Program-made: the position numbers and the translations under genes
Shown here: positions 34,862 through 44,255 of the stretch, one piece after another
How the letters are laid out: the number at the start of each line of letters is the position of its first letter
How positions within the stretch are numbered: position 1 is the stretch's first letter
Source of the DNA: Uloborus plumipes
Lineage: Eukaryota; Arthropoda; Arachnida; Araneae; Uloboridae
Length of the DNA stretch: 64,000 nt
NCBI GenBank assembly: GCA_038373865.1
Contig: JAXGGA010002005.1
Span: forward strand, 62,001-126,000
Direction: 5' to 3'
The notes under the pieces: model-generated
The model's input: the letters and a program-made list of their open reading frames with translations, nothing else
Database searches by the model: none
What the model was told of the DNA's origin: nothing

Positions 34862-37800
34862 CTACATCAGATGCATTTCTTTGCGACAATACATAAATTT
34901 TACTTTGGGAAGGGGTTTCGTCATAATGTCTCCGACCATTTCCTGTGTAGGACTGTAATTCAAGTCTATAATGTTCTTTTTGTAAAGATCTTTTATATGG
35001 TGATACTTTGTATCTATGTGTTTTGTTCGCGAACTGTATTTGTCCGACTGGACCTGTTTTATGGTAGATTGATTGTCCTCGAACACTTTAATTGGCAATG
35101 ATTGTGAGAGTTCAAAATCTTGTGTCAGCTTTAGTAACCATAAAAGTTCTTGCATTGCTTCAGATAACGCTATATACTCAGCTTCGGCTGATGATAATGA
35201 CACTGATGTCTGTTTTCTTGATGCCCATGAGATCAGAGAATTTCCTAAGAAAATTAAATATCCTGATGTTGATTTTCTGTCTTTCTGGTCCTGTGCCCAA
35301 TCTGCGTCTGAATAAACTGTTAAATTTGGTGAGGAATTTGTTAAGTGTAGGGATATGTCTTTTGTCGAATTCAAATATCTTATTACCCTTTTTACGGCGT
35401 TCCAATTCTTTTGTCTAGGGTTGTTACATCTTCTGCTTAAGATATGAACAGCTGAAGTTATATCCGGACGTGTAACTGTCGATATGTACATGAGACTTCC
35501 AATAGCTTGTCTGTATTGGTCATTTGAGGTTAGAAGATTTTCTTCCTGGTTCAAACTATAATGATTTGTTTCCATTGGCGTACTTGTTGGTTTAGCAACA
35601 TCCAATGCGAATTCTTTCACTAGTTGATTTATTTTGTTCTTCTGAGATATCATGTAGCTTCCATCTTCCTTTCGGTTTATTTCCATACCTAAAAAATATT
35701 TTGTTTCTCCTAATGATGTTATTTTATAACTTTTCTGCAGATCATTTATTGTCTTCTTAATTAATTTTTCATTTTTACCTGTTATTAAGATATCATCTAC
35801 ATAGACTATCAGATTAACTCTGTTTTCATTCATTCCTTTTGTAAATAAACAGGGGTCAGCTTTGCTTTGTGAGAATCCGAGATTCTTCAATGTCTTTTCT
35901 ATTTCAATATTCCAGCATCTTGCAGCTTGTTTTAAACCATAAATTGATTTTCTTAGCTTGCAAACTTTGTTTTTATGATTTGGATCTTCAAAACCTTCTG
36001 GTTGTAGCATGTAAATTTCTTCTTCTAGTTTACCATTCAAGAAAGCTGTTTTTACATCTACTTGATAAACTTTCGCTTTGTTAATTGCTGCCCAAGTAAG
36101 AAAAGTGCGAATTGTTGTATATTTTGTAACTGGAGAAAAGGTCTGATCAAAGTCAATTTTATACTTTTGTGTAAAGCCTTTTAACACAAGTCTTGCTTTG
36201 CACTTCACTTCTTGACCATTTTCGTCATATTTAGTTTTAAAAACCCACTTGTTTCCAACTGCATGTTTACCATTAGGTAATTCGGTCAGTTCATAACAAT
36301 CATTTTCTTTTAAGGATTTTATCTCCTCTTCCATAGCTGTAAACCATTTTTCTTGCTCAAATTTTGGTAATCTTAATACTTCATCAAAAGATTGTGGATC
36401 TCCATTTTGTTGTGATATGGAAAGGTTTGTTTCAGCCTTGTAGATTAACCTTTCAGGTGGAATACCCTTTGTTTTCCTGCTGGATCTTCTTTGAAGATTT
36501 TCTCCTTCTTCTGTTTCTTCTACTTCTTCAATTATTTGCTCTTGCTCTTCTTCAATTGTTTGCTCCTGCTCTTCTTCTTCATTTAATTCTTCAGTATATT
36601 CTTCATTTTGGTGCGGCAGATTAAAATGAATTAAATCCGATTGATTAATGTAATAATCTTCTTTTGGTTCTTCATATTCGTGTGTTCCTTCAGCAAACTT
36701 TACTGTTCTGCTCACTACTATTTTTCTTCCTCCTGTATAAATTCTATATCCTTTGCTTCTCAAGTCATATCCTACAAAGGTTCCTTCTTCTGCTTTTTCA
36801 TCAAGTTTTCTTCTTTTCTGTTTATGAATGTACAAAAATGCTTTACATCCAAAAACTTTCAAGTATCCCAAATTTGGCTTCTGATTATTCCAAAGTTCAT
36901 AGGGAGTTTTAGGAGCTGCTTTCGTAGGTAATCTATTTTGAAGATAATTTGCTGTAGAAACTGCTTCTGCCCAAAAACTTTTTGGCAATTTCGAATTTAT
37001 AAGCATTGCAACAGTCATTTCTAGTAAAGATCTGTTTTTACGTTCCGCTGTACCGTTAGAAGCTGGTGAGAATGGAACTGTAGTTTGATGAGAAATTCCT
37101 AGTTCTTTGAAATAGTTATCCATTTCTTGGTTACAGTACTCTCCACCATTATCAGATCTTATTGCTTTTATATTCATTCTGAATTTATTAGTTGTTGAAG
37201 ATACATATTCTTTGAATTTATCAAATACTTCATCTTTTGAAGAAAGAAAATATACATAAGTGTACCTCGAATAATCATCAATAAAGGTCAAAAAATATCT
37301 TTTTCCGCTTAAGCTTTCTACCTCGAAGGGTCCTACTAGATCCGTATGGATTAAGTCCAACACCTGTTTTGATCTATAATTAGATTTCTTCGAATAAGGT
37401 TTCTCCGTTAACTTTGCTTTAATGCATGTTGAACATTCTAAGTTATGTGTACAATCTTTAATTTTTATTCCTCTTGCTAAATCATCTTTTATTATTTTCT
37501 TAATTGCGTCAAAACTTCTGTGACCTAATCTTTGATGCCATTTTAATATACAATTCGAATCCGAGCAACCAACATCGGTTTCAAATACGGTAAATGAGCT
37601 TTCATCTGTTTTAATAATATCAAATTTATATAAACCATCAGTTTCTTTACTTTCCAGTATTATCTCATTATTTTTAATAATTGTGCATTTATCATTCTCG
37701 AATTTAACAATGCAACCATGGTCTGTGCACGCTTTTACGGATAATAAGTTGCTATCCAGGTTTGGAACATATAAAACGTTTTCCAACTTTATTCTGTGAA

Positions 37801-38947
37801 TTTTGTTGTCAAAAGTTTTTACTTTAAAACGTATATCACCAATACCTTGTGCTTCGAGTTTTTCGCCATTTGCGATCGTTACAGTTTGCTTGTCACTGTG
37901 ATCTAATCCAGAGAAAAGATTTAAATTGAAGGACATATTTTTACTCGCTCCTGAATCAATTATAAATGATGTATCTTGCTCGTAATTTGTATATGCATTT
38001 GTGACTAACACGGATTCATCTGACTCATCATGGTAAGTATCAAGCTTATTCATTTCATCGGTTTCATTCCCGTTATTTACGACTTTATTTTCCCTCGCAA
38101 GCTTGCCTTTCTCTTTATTTTTTACTTCCGCGTTGAAATTATTCGGCTTGTTGTAACCTTGAACGCTGCGAAATCTGTATTCGTTTGAGAACGATCTGTT
38201 TTTGTTATTTTCTTTCGTCTTCGAACCTGCATTGCCCGATCCAGACATACCAGCACCCTGTCGGTTTAAATAATAGCATTGATCTCGAAAATGGTTATTT
38301 CTTTTGCAAATATCGCAAAACCTTTTCGTAAATCTTTTACCGGTTCCTTTTAAAGCCATAGAATCTACTTGATTCTGAACTTGTTTCATTTCGACTCTAC
38401 GCGTATATTCATCAATTAATTTTCCTTTTACATATTCTAAACTTAATTCATTTTCCGATTTACTTTCAATTGCAGTTATTAAACTATTGTAAGAATTTGG
38501 CAAAGAACATAACAAAATCGCAATGAGATTATTTTCTTTTACTTCTTCTCCAATGCTTCTCAATTTTTCGGTTAATTCCAAAACATTTGTAATGTGTTCT
38601 TGAATTTTTGAGTTTTCATGGTATTTAATAGAATATAATTTTCTAAGAAGAAATAATTTATTCGTTAAATTTACTCTCTCGTGTACGGATTTCAATTGAT
38701 CCCACGTTTCTTTTGCTGATTTGGAATGCAAAACATGTATAATTTGCGAATCACTAATGTTTAGGCAAATTAAGGCCCTAGCATTTCTGTCATTTTTAGT
38801 CCATTTGTCATCAACTTCTTCCGGCTTTGTTTCGAAAACTACATCATATAAACCTTCTTTAATTAACAGTTGTTCAATTTTGAACTTCCAAATTGAATAA
38901 TTACTATCATTAAGTTTATCAATATACACAGCATCTTTTAGAGCCAT
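34862..38947 (-). CDS. copia Gag-Pol polyprotein, intact
   Basis: A single frame encodes capsid-like Gag and all Pol enzymes for reverse transcription and integration. I place the start at MALKDAVYIDKL, the usual copia Gag opening (KLNDSNYSIWKF). An in-frame Met 11 residues upstream (38980) is the alternative. Counted from that upstream Met (1372 aa): Gag with a CCHC zinc knuckle C222-C225-H230-C235; aspartic protease DSGA at 342; integrase zinc finger H482-H487-C516-C519 and catalytic D547, D610, E646 (35-residue spacing); an acidic E-rich linker about 789-827; reverse transcriptase with D975 (QVDVKTAFLNG) and YVDD at 1060-1063; RNase H with D1225, E1266, D1302 and the copia-typical KHIDTKYHHI near 1320. 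No stops or frameshifts, and every catalytic residue I can name is present. Length is normal for the family. As Gag and Pol share one frame, excess Gag must come from splicing or processing. Confidence 0.97.
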   Translation of the reverse strand: MALKDAVYIDKLNDSNYSIWKFKIEQLLIKEGLYDVVFETKPEEVDDKWTKNDRNARALICLNISDSQIIHVLHSKSAKETWDQLKSVHERVNLTNKLFLLRKLYSIKYHENSKIQEHITNVLELTEKLRSIGEEVKENNLIAILLCSLPNSYNSLITAIESKSENELSLEYVKGKLIDEYTRRVEMKQVQNQVDSMALKGTGKRFTKRFCDICKRNNHFRDQCYYLNRQGAGMSGSGNAGSKTKENNKNRSFSNEYRFRSVQGYNKPNNFNAEVKNKEKGKLARENKVVNNGNETDEMNKLDTYHDESDESVLVTNAYTNYEQDTSFIIDSGASKNMSFNLNLFSGLDHSDKQTVTIANGEKLEAQGIGDIRFKVKTFDNKIHRIKLENVLYVPNLDSNLLSVKACTDHGCIVKFENDKCTIIKNNEIILESKETDGLYKFDIIKTDESSFTVFETDVGCSDSNCILKWHQRLGHRSFDAIKKIIKDDLARGIKIKDCTHNLECSTCIKAKLTEKPYSKKSNYRSKQVLDLIHTDLVGPFEVESLSGKRYFLTFIDDYSRYTYVYFLSSKDEVFDKFKEYVSSTTNKFRMNIKAIRSDNGGEYCNQEMDNYFKELGISHQTTVPFSPASNGTAERKNRSLLEMTVAMLINSKLPKSFWAEAVSTANYLQNRLPTKAAPKTPYELWNNQKPNLGYLKVFGCKAFLYIHKQKRRKLDEKAEEGTFVGYDLRSKGYRIYTGGRKIVVSRTVKFAEGTHEYEEPKEDYYINQSDLIHFNLPHQNEEYTEELNEEEEQEQTIEEEQEQIIEEVEETEEGENLQRRSSRKTKGIPPERLIYKAETNLSISQQNGDPQSFDEVLRLPKFEQEKWFTAMEEEIKSLKENDCYELTELPNGKHAVGNKWVFKTKYDENGQEVKCKARLVLKGFTQKYKIDFDQTFSPVTKYTTIRTFLTWAAINKAKVYQVDVKTAFLNGKLEEEIYMLQPEGFEDPNHKNKVCKLRKSIYGLKQAARCWNIEIEKTLKNLGFSQSKADPCLFTKGMNENRVNLIVYVDDILITGKNEKLIKKTINDLQKSYKITSLGETKYFLGMEINRKEDGSYMISQKNKINQLVKEFALDVAKPTSTPMETNHYSLNQEENLLTSNDQYRQAIGSLMYISTVTRPDITSAVHILSRRCNNPRQKNWNAVKRVIRYLNSTKDISLHLTNSSPNLTVYSDADWAQDQKDRKSTSGYLIFLGNSLISWASRKQTSVSLSSAEAEYIALSEAMQELLWLLKLTQDFELSQSLPIKVFEDNQSTIKQVQSDKYSSRTKHIDTKYHHIKDLYKKNIIDLNYSPTQEMVGDIMTKPLPKVKFMYCRKEMHLM

Positions 38948-39188
38948 TTCAATAAATTTTAAATATTCATACAAACACAATTCAAAACTCTATATATATA
39001 TAATAGCAATAATCATAGCAAAAAAAGAGTTCTTCTTTAAAGAGTTTCGTTTTTAGACTCACGCCTTTTTAAAATCAGCAACTTCATTACTTTCAATTTC
39101 ATAAAGGTAAAGTTTCATTTTGAAACAATTACTGCTTTAAATCTACTCAGTTAACATGAAATATTAAATATCAAAATCTTCGATAAAT

Positions 39189-39202
39189 TCAGTCTCATAA
39201 TC
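39189..39202 (-). other. copia primer-binding site, half-tRNA type
   Basis: Three bases inside the 5' LTR, the minus strand reads GATTATGAGACTGA, the complement of TCAGTCTCATAATC. As I recall the eukaryotic elongator tRNA-Met, that is its anticodon-arm sequence. Drosophila copia likewise primes from an internal tRNA-Met fragment, but from the initiator. Confidence 0.7.
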
Positions 39203-39205
39203 AAA

Positions 39206-39527
39206 TGTTGTTTTATGATCTATATTTTATGGATCTTTCAAAAACAACTGAAGAGGCGTTGAGTTCGAGATAGAGTTTAATGAAACTTTATGATATATAC
39301 AATGATAAATATAAATCATATTGACAAATATAATGTTAATCGCCTACCTTTGGTAGAGCACATCATGTGATTGTTGTTGCAAGGAGTTACAAGTTGCGAG
39401 TGACGCAGTATGCGTTTTGTTCATTTGCATTACATGAAGAAACTTTTTAATCGCTTAGGGCGACATCTAGTGGCTATAAAAGAATACACAATAAAGTTAG
39501 AGTTTCTATATACAAAATAATCCAACA
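39206..39527 (-). repeat. copia 5' LTR
   Basis: The promoter-bearing LTR for the minus-strand element. Same 322 bases as 34515-34836. A TATATA lies at 39507-39512 near its outer end. Confidence 0.95.
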
Positions 39528-39532
39528 AAAAC

Positions 39533-40173
39533 AGCGGGCCACACAGATTAGCTTCACTGACCTGTATCCTGCTGGCAGCGATATAAACTTTTCAAAAACA
39601 CGTGTTGTTAATATCACTGGCAATCACCTGTTCGTATCAAAGTGGAACTGCCATACAGTGTCGTATTTACCATGTCACAAATGTCCCACCCACGAGGGGT
39701 CCCCACAACATAAATGCCGTAAAACTGCACAAATAGAAAACGTTTGTGTAGACAAATTGGCCCCAAAAATGCATTGCGACTGTACCCCCAGATGAGTAAA
39801 TCCGCCAATGATGGTATTCGTCAAGTCTCCCTATTTTCTCCTACAACAATGCTTTCTGGTACTTTTAATAAAGTGTGTACTTTAAAACATAGTATCGTCA
39901 AAAATGAAATAAAATATTTCTGCGAAACATCAAGATCAAGAGGTTTAACGAGTCTTTGTTCCTTGATGACTGAGAATGCAATGCTTAAATGGAACTAGAT
40001 CTTCGCTTAAACTGATTATATTCCTAATCTCTCTTTGAGAAAATATTCAAGAGTTACCGCTTTTGTAGATAAAAATGACAAGATCTTTCTCTTATAAGAG
40101 TTAATGGAGATACGAATTCTGAAAAGAAGACAACAGTGGATTATTCCGACGCTCCCTGAAAGCTAAATTAATA
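39533..40173. other. intergenic with a MITE-like segment
   Basis: No gene. CAGTGTCGTATTTACC (39657) and GTAAATCCGCCAATG (39797-39811) are imperfect inverted ends resembling common CAGTGGCGGATTTAC MITEs, but no target duplication is clear. Confidence 0.4.
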
Positions 40174-40347
40174 CAGTCGATCCCGCTTGTTAGAATATCG
40201 GTTAAAAGAATATCCCGCTTAATAAAATGCATTTTTAATGTACCAAACCTTTGTAATGCATTAATTTGATTTCAGAAAAAGGAATATCCCACTTACTGAA
40301 ATATGTTTTCATGGCAAAATGGCTATTCCATTAAGTGGGCTCGATTG
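40174..40347. mobile_element. pogo/Tigger-like MITE, short
   Basis: CAGTCGATCCCGCTT and AAGTGGGCTCGATTG form inverted ends between TA dinucleotides (40172-40173, 40348-40349). The interior repeats GAATATCCC(G/A)CTTA. Non-coding. Confidence 0.75.
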
Positions 40348-40349
40348 TA

Positions 40350-40919
40350 ATTAACTAACGAAACTTTTAATTCGGTTTAGTTTCTGAGTGAAGTGCTTAA
40401 AAAAAGATATGGAAAAGTCTTCATGACAATAATTTGAGTCTTTACCGAAAAAGAAGATAAGCAAGTTTAGCCAGTGAATGGGAAGTTCATAAGGCATAAT
40501 TTTATCAAAAAGGAGATATTAAAGGTACATTTAGTTATAAAGTGGTAGAGCGTGTCAGTTTATGTTCCTCGGAGGAACGTTAAGCCTTGGTTTCCTAGGA
40601 GTGAAATCGTCGATCTCTGGCGAGGCGACGGTCGCCGCCGCCTTCTTCTGCGCATGCGCCTGAGTCGCAGATTGACGTCGCTTCACGCCACGCTCCAATC
40701 AAACTGGTTCATTCCCGGTTTCCTACAAACCAGTCTCTCTTTCTTCGAAATATTCTCTCTTTTCTGACTTAAAGTCTCTTAGATTATCATAAAAGAATAG
40801 GTAAAAAGTCACATTCTCTTCTTTATCCATCCATTTTCTCCGGATTTTCAAGCAATCCTAAGCCGATATAAGCCTTATGCATGTTCATTAGCGTATAAAT
40901 ACCAGCTATTATTAGATAA
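40350..40919. other. spacer containing a GC-rich promoter-like patch
   Basis: No gene is identified. The 120-base CpG-rich patch at 40618-40740 is listed separately; the rest is AT-rich. Confidence 0.4.
40618..40740 (+). promoter_or_regulatory. candidate CpG-rich promoter patch
   Basis: In otherwise AT-rich DNA, this stretch holds TGCGCATGCGCC (40649-40660), the NRF-1/Ewg-type palindrome common in animal housekeeping promoters. It also has TGACGTCG (CRE-like, 40674-40681) and a CCAAT box (40695-40699). No initiator, exon or coding frame could be linked to it, so it may equally be a transposon fragment. Strand is a guess from the CCAAT orientation. Confidence 0.25.
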
Positions 40920-41728
40920 GGGCGATTCTCTGTAAACTGGTAATTGGCTGTCCGGACTGAGTATTTTAAAAATAATAAAGTGTAATAAAGTAATTATAGC
41001 TCTTAATACAAGTTTAGCACTAATACTTTGTGGCCCAATTGTATTTGGAGTGATAACAATTTAATTTTTTTTTCTAGAAATTATCCAAGCGCCAAAAACA
41101 CAGTCCCCTGGCTGTCCCAATCCCATAGTTTAACTGTTAAAGATAGTATTTCAAAAAACTTATAAACACTACATAAATTTGGCGACTAATATCTAAAAAT
41201 AGAATAATGAAGCTATATTTTTCTTATGAAATAAGGTATAATTACGTATTTCTAAAACTTAAAATTGTCATGTAAATTCTGTCCGGAGTTTTTTCAAACA
41301 GTCCCCTGCAACAAATTCAAAGCTGTAATACGAAAAATCTATAACTTTTTCAAATTCTTTTTGGCATGAAGTTTAAAGTAATCAGTGTGAATTTGCCGAA
41401 ATCGCCGAGAACGGTGTTAAAACGCTACTTTGCTTAGTTTGAGAGCCACATTTGTGATTAAAGTATGCATCAGGGTCGTTGCGAAAACAGTTCTCTGGGA
41501 AGTGATTTTATTAATGTCAATTAATTTAATTATAAAACATATTAGTTATTATGTCCACGATTTGTGCTTAAATTTATAGGTTGTCTCGTAACTAATTATG
41601 TTCCAATAGTTTCGCAGATATAACGCAACAAAGAGCAAAAACACAGTCACATAATTATACGAACATTTCAAAAAACCGTGCCCGGACAGATTTTGTGTGA
41701 AAAATGACGAGTTTACAGAGAATCACCC
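40920..41728. mobile_element. GGG-end MITE with 4-bp duplication
   Basis: Inverted ends GGGCGATTCTCTGTAAACT and AGTTTACAGAGAATCACCC (first with one change) lie between ATAA (40916-40919) and ATAA (41729-41732). Internal phrases GTCCGGAC/GTCCGGAG and CAGTCCCCTG recur. It shares the GGG start and 4-bp duplication with the GGGTCATTCC group. Confidence 0.75.
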
Positions 41729-41732
41729 ATAA

Positions 41733-42405
41733 AACATTTTTTTTAGCACAACTAACACTGGAAGCTGGATCCAAATACCCGCAAACGAAAAGTTAAATGG
41801 TCCGTTGCCACGCTGTGAATAGGGTCTATTGTAGCAGGAGAAGACGCTACTTATGGTCAACTTAATACTGTCTTACCCCTCAGAAACTAGATCAATTTTA
41901 AGTTCGAACATTAGAACGACATCGCAGACGACAATCTCCGACACGTGCCCAGCAATAAAGTGGAAGTGCAAGGTAAACAGATGCGTCCGAACGCTCTCGT
42001 CACTGTGGCAACCTTGAAGACTCTGCAGAATGCTTTTCGTGGAGGAAACACTCATTTCTTCCTGTCGTTTGCTCAGCTCATTTTTATCGTTTCATTATTT
42101 TTTTTTTCTTCCCGCCAATTCTGCGGTATCGCTGACTACTCGGCGCGCACGAGATATTTGCTTGTCAGACGATGACGCCCTCAGTAGATTGCATCACCGA
42201 AACGACTATCTGGAAGAAATGGTTCTTCGGTCGCAATCTCGTCTGCCGTGAAGACGAACCTCCGCCATTTTTCTTTCGAACTAATGACTTTGTGTAAGTG
42301 GCTAACGTGCGGCTGGGATTACTGGAATTGAGTTGCAGTGGTTTTATGGCAACATTTTTTTTTTTTTTTTTTGAATATGAAATTAGATTTTGTAGAGGTA
42401 ATCAC
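41733..42405. other. intergenic, CG-richer near 41940-42250
   Basis: No recognisable gene. The 41940-42250 stretch is richer in CG than its surroundings and has open frames on the plus strand without known motifs. Confidence 0.35.
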
Positions 42406-42655
42406 CAAGGGCAGATCCAGAAATTTTTCAAGGGAGGGGCGATTGATTTTATTACTTACTTTTTACTATGTATACTGGTTTGCAAATGTTGATCACATAG
42501 GTTTCGGACTTCAATTCCGAATGGAGAGCCCAAACTTCCTTCCTTCAACGTCATTAAAACTCTTCTAAAATTTAGTTTTTTGAACTTCAAGTCATACATT
42601 TACTGATGGGGGGGGGGGGGCTCTGGTGATCGCCCCTTCCTTGGATTCGTCCCTG
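42406..42655. mobile_element. hAT-like MITE
   Basis: Ends CAAGGGCAGATCC and GGATTCGTCCCTG are inverted. Flanks GTAATCAC (42398-42405) and GTGATCAC (42656-42663) match at 7 of 8. A 13-base G-run lies at 42608-42620. Non-coding. Confidence 0.75.
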
Positions 42656-42721
42656 GTGATCACTTACTGCCGAAATGATTTTGCAAAAAATACTATGCAC
42701 AAAGTGCACCTAAAAGAATTT

Positions 42722-42941
42722 TTAACCTGTTACCGCCTAGTGATCGATCACCTCCTTTCAGACTCCTTAGTGAAAACTATACTTTTTTTATCATTTTTCA
42801 TTGGCTGGTTTCCTATTGAGCCAATTGGTTCAATAGGAAACCAGCCAATAGGAATAAGAAACGATGAAAAGGTATAGTTTTCACTGAGTAGTCTGAAAGG
42901 AGGTGATCTATAAATAGATCACTGGGCGTTGACGGGGTTAA
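42722..42941. mobile_element. piggyBac-like TTAA foldback MITE, family 3
   Basis: TTAA at 42722-42725 and 42938-42941. The arms begin CCTGTTACCGCC and end GGCGTTGACGGG. They run through GTGATCGATCACCTCC and CTTTCAGACT into a centre of GAGCCAATTGGTTC, so almost all 220 bases pair with themselves. Confidence 0.85.
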
Positions 42942-43748
42942 GCGACAGAAATCCTTACAAATTATCAAATCGGTGGGGCCACAGTGGGAACCAACGGAAA
43001 GTCATTGTGACATCCCAAAAAATTTCTTGTTTGGAAAAATTCACTGTCGTTTTTTTTTAATTTGGAGAAGCATTGCGACAATTTTTTTTCTTTTTTTCTT
43101 TCTTTTTTTTTTTTTTTGTAAGTAAAAAAGAAAAAAAATTCCGGTGTTTCTTCTCATTAGATGAAATAAATGTGTGTATGCTTTCTTTTTATCATTCGGT
43201 AAAATTGGAATTTCATGTATCAAATAGAGAGTTTTTTTGACAATTTAATTCGCTATTCATCAAAACTAGCATTTATTTTCGAAAAATATTTTTTTCCTTA
43301 TAATCGACTTTTTTCAACCAGTGTCGGGTTTAGGAGAAGGAAGCCTCGGCCTTTGACACTGGCAATAACTTCTTGGGGAGGCAAAATCCCCTTATTTTTG
43401 TTTTTCTCGATAATACTCGATATAAAAGCAAAGGAAACGGTATTAGGACTGCAGTGTCAATTTTTTCATTTGTTAAAAAAAAATTGACGATCGAAAAATT
43501 CTCAAACTGCTGTTCTCAACCTTTTTTTCCCACTGACGGTTCTGGTCCTGCAAAATATGCGAGAAAATGACGCGGACTGCTATTAGCATTTTTTTTTTTA
43601 AATCAAACCTTTTTACGAAAAGATTGGTTGCTAATATTATGCAAATTCTCAGAATTCGTGTGTTTATCCACACGAATGCAGAGCTGAGTTCTGATACAAT
43701 GGCAACTTAGCGATCCGTGGAAGCTTGTAAGAATGTTTTCTCTAAGAG
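42942..43748. other. AT-rich spacer with a hAT-like fragment
   Basis: No gene. A T-rich run occupies 43081-43118. CTGCTGTTCTCAACCTTTTTT at 43508 resembles the left end of the hAT element at 44256, without a partner. Confidence 0.4.
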
Positions 43749-43895
43749 CCTAGCTCCGTACAGCAGAAAAGCGACCGAAACCGAACGCAGAAACCGAAAA
43801 TCCGGGTACTTTCTATTTTTCCGCGGAAAGAAAGTACCCGGATTTTCTGTGTCTGGCTTCGGTTTCGGTCGCTTTTCTACAGATGTGGAGCTAGG
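43749..43895. repeat. near-perfect 147-base hairpin
   Basis: Inverted arms from CCTAGCTCC to GGAGCTAGG, about 67 bases each with few mismatches, include AAAGCGACCGAAACCGAA and AATCCGGGTACTTTCT, around a short centre (ATTTTTCCGCGG). It is a foldback MITE or a precursor-like hairpin. The flanks show no obvious duplication. Confidence 0.8.
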
Positions 43896-44255
43896 CCATA
43901 ATAAAGAGCTGTCGATGCGCGCATGTCGAGGGCTACAGGCTGAAACTTTTCCAACAGCTGCTTCGCGAAAAATTAAAATGTTGTGAAATCGTCATACTTG
44001 CTTTACCATCTCTTTTTTTTTTTTTTTTTTGCAACAATCTGGCAAAAACATCTGATTGTGTTAGCATGGAAGCTCCTGTGATATTTTGAACTATTTCTTT
44101 GAGGAGAACTCCTGAGATCTCATATTTAAAGCATTTCTTAAAATCAATTTTTCGTTTTTCGGTAAAATTCTTTGCAAGACCTGAAGTAGGTGGAGCCATT
44201 TTCGATCCTTTAAACAGAATACCGATTCCTGATTTGAAAACTGATAACATTAATC
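43896..44255. other. spacer, nothing recognised
   Basis: About 360 bases with a 17-base T-run near 44012. No gene or element ends. Confidence 0.4.

Larger units (their letters stand above)
34515..39527 (-). mobile_element. complete Ty1/copia LTR retrotransposon
   Basis: It is bounded by two 322-bp LTRs (TG...CA) that I cannot distinguish by eye, and flanked by AAAAC at 34510-34514 and 39528-39532. Transcribed on the minus strand, the order is 5' LTR, primer-binding site, one Gag-Pol frame, purine-rich tract, 3' LTR. The protease-integrase-RT-RNase H order is diagnostic of Ty1/copia. An unbroken frame plus matching LTRs imply very recent insertion and possible autonomy. Confidence 0.97.

Noticed and set aside
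36364..36624. Leu-rich frame resembling a membrane protein
   Set aside because: It is the antisense of the acidic Glu-rich linker in the copia polyprotein (GAA/GAG read backwards gives TTC/CTC).
34871..36931. Plus-strand open frames across the copia region
   Set aside because: They overlap the intact minus-strand Gag-Pol frame and have no motifs; they are shadows of it.
40552..40767. 71-codon Arg-rich frame over the CpG patch
   Set aside because: It arises from the CG-rich composition; no family resemblance and no conserved start context.
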